DNA of 7,215 bases. Origin: Candidatus Cloacimonadota bacterium (GTDB taxonomy: Bacteria > Cloacimonadota > Cloacimonadia > Cloacimonadales > Cloacimonadaceae). Positions 4,300-7,215 of this stretch are shown piece after piece. The notes beneath the pieces are model-generated. The model was not told the origin of the DNA. It saw only the letters and a program-made list of their open reading frames with translations, and did not search any database. The position numbers and the translations under genes are program-made. Location of the stretch: the NCBI GenBank assembly GCA_028683635.1, contig JAQUHL010000096.1:1-7215 (forward strand), in the 5' to 3' direction. Each line of letters begins with the position of its first letter. Position 1 is the stretch's first letter.

Positions 4300-6609
4300 T
4301 TATGATAAGAGGATTTCCTGATAGAATTTGGCAAAGTCTGGAAACTCAGCTTCCCAGTTGTACTTTTGAATAACCAGTTTGCGTCCCCTTTCCCCCATCT
4401 CTCTTGCCTGATCCGGATTGGAAAGCAGATTGTCGATGGCTCTTCCGATTTCACCTGTATCCAAAGGGTTTACACATAGACCGCACTCGTTTTGTGCAAC
4501 AATACCTTGCCAGATGGGAAAATCTGGCACCAGAACAGCTCTTCCACAAGCCATGTACTCGAATGCTTTGGTTGGCAACGCATCTATATGATTGGGCAAA
4601 GGAAGCAGCAGGATTATACCAAAACAAGATTGACTGATCAATTCTCGAGTCTTTTTCCTATCCACAAAACCGTGTTCGATTACTTTTTGCCAGGCTGGTA
4701 ACTTGGTAAGTTCACTTCTGAAAGACTGCGGTTCATAGTTCCCTGCCAGATGGAACACACAATCAATGTTTTCGATCGCTTTGATAATATGAGCTAATCC
4801 CCGTTGATAAGTGATGTTCCCCACATAACAAAAGGAGCGACCTGTAGATTGAGAGTGTATGTTTGGGACATTTATAGCGCTGCTCAGATCGAATTCACTC
4901 AATCTGGGATAGTTATGCAGAGTCAGATGTTTTGCTGATGAGTTTTTAAAACGTTCGGCAATGTGATCTGTGGCGGTTATCACTGCATCGAAATGCTTTA
5001 CCGACCAGATTTCAAAACGATCTATCATATTAGAAAGCAGAGGACGTAACTTCCTGGGCAGATACTCTTTTTGCAAGAAATCCTCTGGATAGGATTCATG
5101 AATGTCGCAAATAATCTTTACTTTCTTCAAGCATTTTAAAATAAGAGCAACCGGCATCAATTCCGGATCGTGGAAGTGATAAACATCACAATTCAGAAAG
5201 TATATGATTCTCATTATCTTAATTGGATTAAGTATCATCCTGCGCAGGCGGTTGTTGACCCTTCCCAGATCGTGGATATGCACTCCCTGTACTGTGCCGG
5301 ATCCCAACCCATCGGCCAGGACCAGATGTACTACGTACCCAAGAGCAACTAAGCTTAAGCATTGTTTATAAAAGACTCTCACATCCCTGCGACTATGGAC
5401 ACTGCTGAACTGACAAACTGCCCTGGAATTGTGGGTTGCGTTTGTGATTGCGGTCTCGTGGTAGATTTCCGTGATCCGATCTATATACCTTTCGATCGAG
5501 AATCTGGCTATAAATTCCTGGCGAATTGTTTCCGGTACGTAGCTATTCCAATTTGAGATTAACTCGCTGATTCCCTGTTCCAAAGCATCTACAGATGAGG
5601 GATTTACAAGTAAGCCGGTATTTTGTGTGACAATACTTTGAGGCCCACCACATTTGGTGGCTATCACTGGTAAGCCACAAGCCATCGCTTCAATAAGAAC
5701 TATTCCAAAACTTTCAATCCGACTCGGGAGAACCAGGATATCTGCATTATGCAATAACGCTGGGATTTCGGCATTATCCCTGGCACCCAGAAACTGAACT
5801 TCAGTTTGTATTCCGAGTTCTCTGGATAAAAACTCCAGTTTTCCCCTGTATGAACCATCTCCAATAATATTAAGGGATAATTCTAAACCCTTCATTCTCA
5901 GACGTTTCAAAGCTGGTAACAAGAACTGCAATCCCTTGTCCGGAACTAAATTACCTACAAAGACCAGTCTGTTTGGTATTGTGGTTTGGGGTTTCAATGG
6001 GTAGGAAACACTATGCAGGCAATTGGGCAGGATGCTGATGTTATCTAATGTTGGATATGTTTGTTTCAGAGTTGTTGCCAGGAAATCAGATACACATACG
6101 ACTGCTTTGGCATCGGCATAGGCTTTACCAAGTTCCGCCTTCAAAATAAGGGATTTAAAATATTCTTCGATGGCTCCTTTATGTTCCGTAATGATATAAG
6201 GAATACCAAGATCATATGCCAAAAGCCTTACTGCAATGGCATTGGGCTGAGCAAAATGGGAATGGATAAGATCAATCTTCCAGGTTTTATGAACGCCCCT
6301 TAGTATTACTCGGGTAAACAGGTAGAGCAGTCGTCCAATATAATTTTGCATAAGGTTCCGTGGAAACAGCGGAAAGCGGGGACGATAAATCACAAGCTGA
6401 TGCCGCCCGATGCCTATCAATTCCTCGCGGGGTATTCTTACACCGGATTTATTCCTGCGCCAGGAGAGCATATACGGGACAGGTGCCATTACCCTGATTT
6501 CCACCCGATCAGAAAGATATGCAAGGGGATAGTGCACAAATGAACCCAACTGAGGTTCAACCGGGTTTGGAAAGATATGAGAGTAAATCAGTATGTGTAG
6601 TATCTTCAT
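4300..6609 (-). CDS. Fused tandem GT4-GT4 glycosyltransferase
   Basis: The 769-residue protein joins two complete GT-B retaining glycosyltransferases, about twice the usual length. Half 1 (1 to about 385) resembles TuaC-type enzymes: FPNPVEPQLGSF (13-24), IHSHFAQPNA (115-124), FVGNLVPDKG (217-226) and the E-x7-E motif ESFGIVLIE (E299, E307) followed by AMACGLPVIAT. Half 2 (about 397-769) starts like another GT4 family, SSVHSRRDVRVFYKQCLSL (402-420), then HFHDPEL (478-484), DIHESYPE (502-509), YVGNITYQRG (595-604) and LPTKAFEYMACG (678-689). There E684 is kept but the first E of E-x7-E is D676. No membrane segment or signal peptide is seen, so it should act on the cytoplasmic face, possibly adding two successive sugars to the lipid-linked unit. 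The ATG overlaps the flippase stop as ATGA. No Shine-Dalgarno is visible (the upstream bases are CCTCAACCTCCG), so translation probably depends on coupling. Confidence 0.92.
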   Translation of the reverse strand: MKILHILIYSHIFPNPVEPQLGSFVHYPLAYLSDRVEIRVMAPVPYMLSWRRNKSGVRIPREELIGIGRHQLVIYRPRFPLFPRNLMQNYIGRLLYLFTRVILRGVHKTWKIDLIHSHFAQPNAIAVRLLAYDLGIPYIITEHKGAIEEYFKSLILKAELGKAYADAKAVVCVSDFLATTLKQTYPTLDNISILPNCLHSVSYPLKPQTTIPNRLVFVGNLVPDKGLQFLLPALKRLRMKGLELSLNIIGDGSYRGKLEFLSRELGIQTEVQFLGARDNAEIPALLHNADILVLPSRIESFGIVLIEAMACGLPVIATKCGGPQSIVTQNTGLLVNPSSVDALEQGISELISNWNSYVPETIRQEFIARFSIERYIDRITEIYHETAITNATHNSRAVCQFSSVHSRRDVRVFYKQCLSLVALGYVVHLVLADGLGSGTVQGVHIHDLGRVNNRLRRMILNPIKIMRIIYFLNCDVYHFHDPELMPVALILKCLKKVKIICDIHESYPEDFLQKEYLPRKLRPLLSNMIDRFEIWSVKHFDAVITATDHIAERFKNSSAKHLTLHNYPRLSEFDLSSAINVPNIHSQSTGRSFCYVGNITYQRGLAHIIKAIENIDCVFHLAGNYEPQSFRSELTKLPAWQKVIEHGFVDRKKTRELISQSCFGIILLLPLPNHIDALPTKAFEYMACGRAVLVPDFPIWQGIVAQNECGLCVNPLDTGEIGRAIDNLLSNPDQAREMGERGRKLVIQKYNWEAEFPDFAKFYQEILLS

Positions 6610-7215
6610 CGGAGGTTGAGGCTCATTACTTTTTGTTTAACAAGCAGAATATTGGCTCGAATTTCTCTGAAATCCTGTTTTAGCGGGATCAGACAAGAGA
6701 TGTGCATTTCCTTATTTTTCCCAAAATACCAGATCAGTAGAATGATAAGCCATAATGGATAAGCAACGGATGAAGCAAGAGAAGCTCCAAAAAGGCTGAA
6801 CCTAGGGATAAGTAGATAGTTTACTACAGCTTTAACTATCAAGGGCATTATTGGTGCGACTATTGTGAATATTGGAAAGCCCTTACTCCACAAGAAAGTG
6901 TTGAAAAGTGCGCCAAGAGTTAATCCAAAAATTGCAGGAATCAAAAAAAGAAAAGCCAGATAAGCATCAAGATAGGCAGGGCCATACATGTATTTGATGA
7001 TCCAGTATCCAAATCCCGTCATCCCCAATATAGCTATCAGATTGAAGATAGAAATCATCAGGAATATCTTTCTCATTATCTGAAGTGCCTCGGCATCGCT
7101 TTTAAGTGATGTCAATTTAGTGAGTAGAACTGCTCCGATTGTGTTGCAAGATATATTGATTACATCGACGAAATTAACAGCCAGCGTATAGATCCCCACC
7201 TGAGTGAACGTGCCA
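6606..7215 (-). CDS. Wzx/MOP-type polysaccharide flippase, C-terminal part (5' truncated by window)
   Basis: The reading frame stays open to the right window edge. The GTG at 7197-7199 is internal, because the codons before it read GTFTQ into VGIYTLAVNF, a typical mid-protein flippase stretch. About 200 residues remain. They contain roughly five hydrophobic helices, among them the stretches starting at GIYTLAVN, IFLMISIFNLIAIL, FLFLIPAIFGLTLGALF, IVAPIMPLIVKAVVNYLLIP and ASLASSVAYPLWLIILLIWYF. The spaced pattern of YGPAYLDA, FNTFLWSKG and LIPRFSLFGAS is what I expect near the C-terminus of RfbX/Wzx-like members of the MOP superfamily, which flip lipid-linked repeat units across the inner membrane. 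The C-terminal tail (FREIRANILLVKQKVM) is short and basic. Its stop overlaps the ATG of the GT4-GT4 gene by 4 bp, showing tight operon coupling. Confidence 0.88.
   Translation of the reverse strand, partial: GTFTQVGIYTLAVNFVDVINISCNTIGAVLLTKLTSLKSDAEALQIMRKIFLMISIFNLIAILGMTGFGYWIIKYMYGPAYLDAYLAFLFLIPAIFGLTLGALFNTFLWSKGFPIFTIVAPIMPLIVKAVVNYLLIPRFSLFGASLASSVAYPLWLIILLIWYFGKNKEMHISCLIPLKQDFREIRANILLVKQKVMSLNLR

Noticed and set aside
5170..5556. Plus-strand open frames within the GT4-GT4 gene
   Set aside because: They are antisense to well-conserved GT4 sequence and their translations show no family motifs.
7197..7199. GTG as start of the flippase gene
   Set aside because: The frame is open to the window edge with flippase-like residues before it, and the remaining length is under half of a normal Wzx protein.
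1..7215. CRISPR arrays, tRNA/rRNA genes, transposase or phage genes
   Set aside because: Reading both strands showed no regularly spaced repeats, no tRNA-like cloverleaf and no mobile-element protein motifs.

Overview
The window looks like a chromosomal segment of a Gram-negative-type bacterium of moderate GC content. It has no plasmid, phage or transposase genes. A secreted beta-rich protein, a type IV pilus/type II secretion prepilin peptidase and a flippase/glycosyltransferase cluster all suggest a diderm envelope. A textbook TTGACA-N17-TATAAT promoter argues against a Bacteroidetes-type sigma signature. The style of the proteins recalls candidate phyla such as Cloacimonadota, but that is only an impression from the sequence.

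Layout. The left part (1-1793) is on the + strand. It holds the C-terminal half of a class I/II PLP aminotransferase cut by the window edge, then a perfect-consensus promoter whose -35 overlaps the aminotransferase stop codon. A short leader with a hairpin follows, then a 147-residue exported protein and a prepilin peptidase. The peptidase appears to start at a CTG codon only 12 nt after the previous stop and in the same frame. A 238-bp convergent intergenic region (1794-2031) carries two separate 12-bp inverted repeats; one encloses a GC-rich, G-rich core and looks like a small mobile-type palindromic repeat.

The right part (2032-7215) is on the - strand and reads right to left as a surface-polysaccharide operon. 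Its order is the C-terminal part of a Wzx/MOP-type flippase (cut by the window edge), a 769-residue protein made of two fused GT4 glycosyltransferases, a membrane-anchored GT2 glycosyltransferase, and a WlbA-like Gfo/Idh/MocA UDP-sugar dehydrogenase. Flippase and GT4-GT4 overlap by ATGA. The GT2 stop overlaps the Shine-Dalgarno of the dehydrogenase gene.

How the genes fit together (inference). The dehydrogenase would oxidise C3 of a UDP-N-acetylglucosaminuronic acid on the way to a 2,3-diamino uronic acid. The glycosyltransferases would assemble the lipid-linked repeat unit and the flippase would export it. The other nucleotide-sugar genes and the polymerase are not in the window. No new defence or mobile system was found. 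The points most worth checking are the CTG start, the GT4-GT4 fusion, the consensus promoter with structured leader, and the inverted-repeat element.
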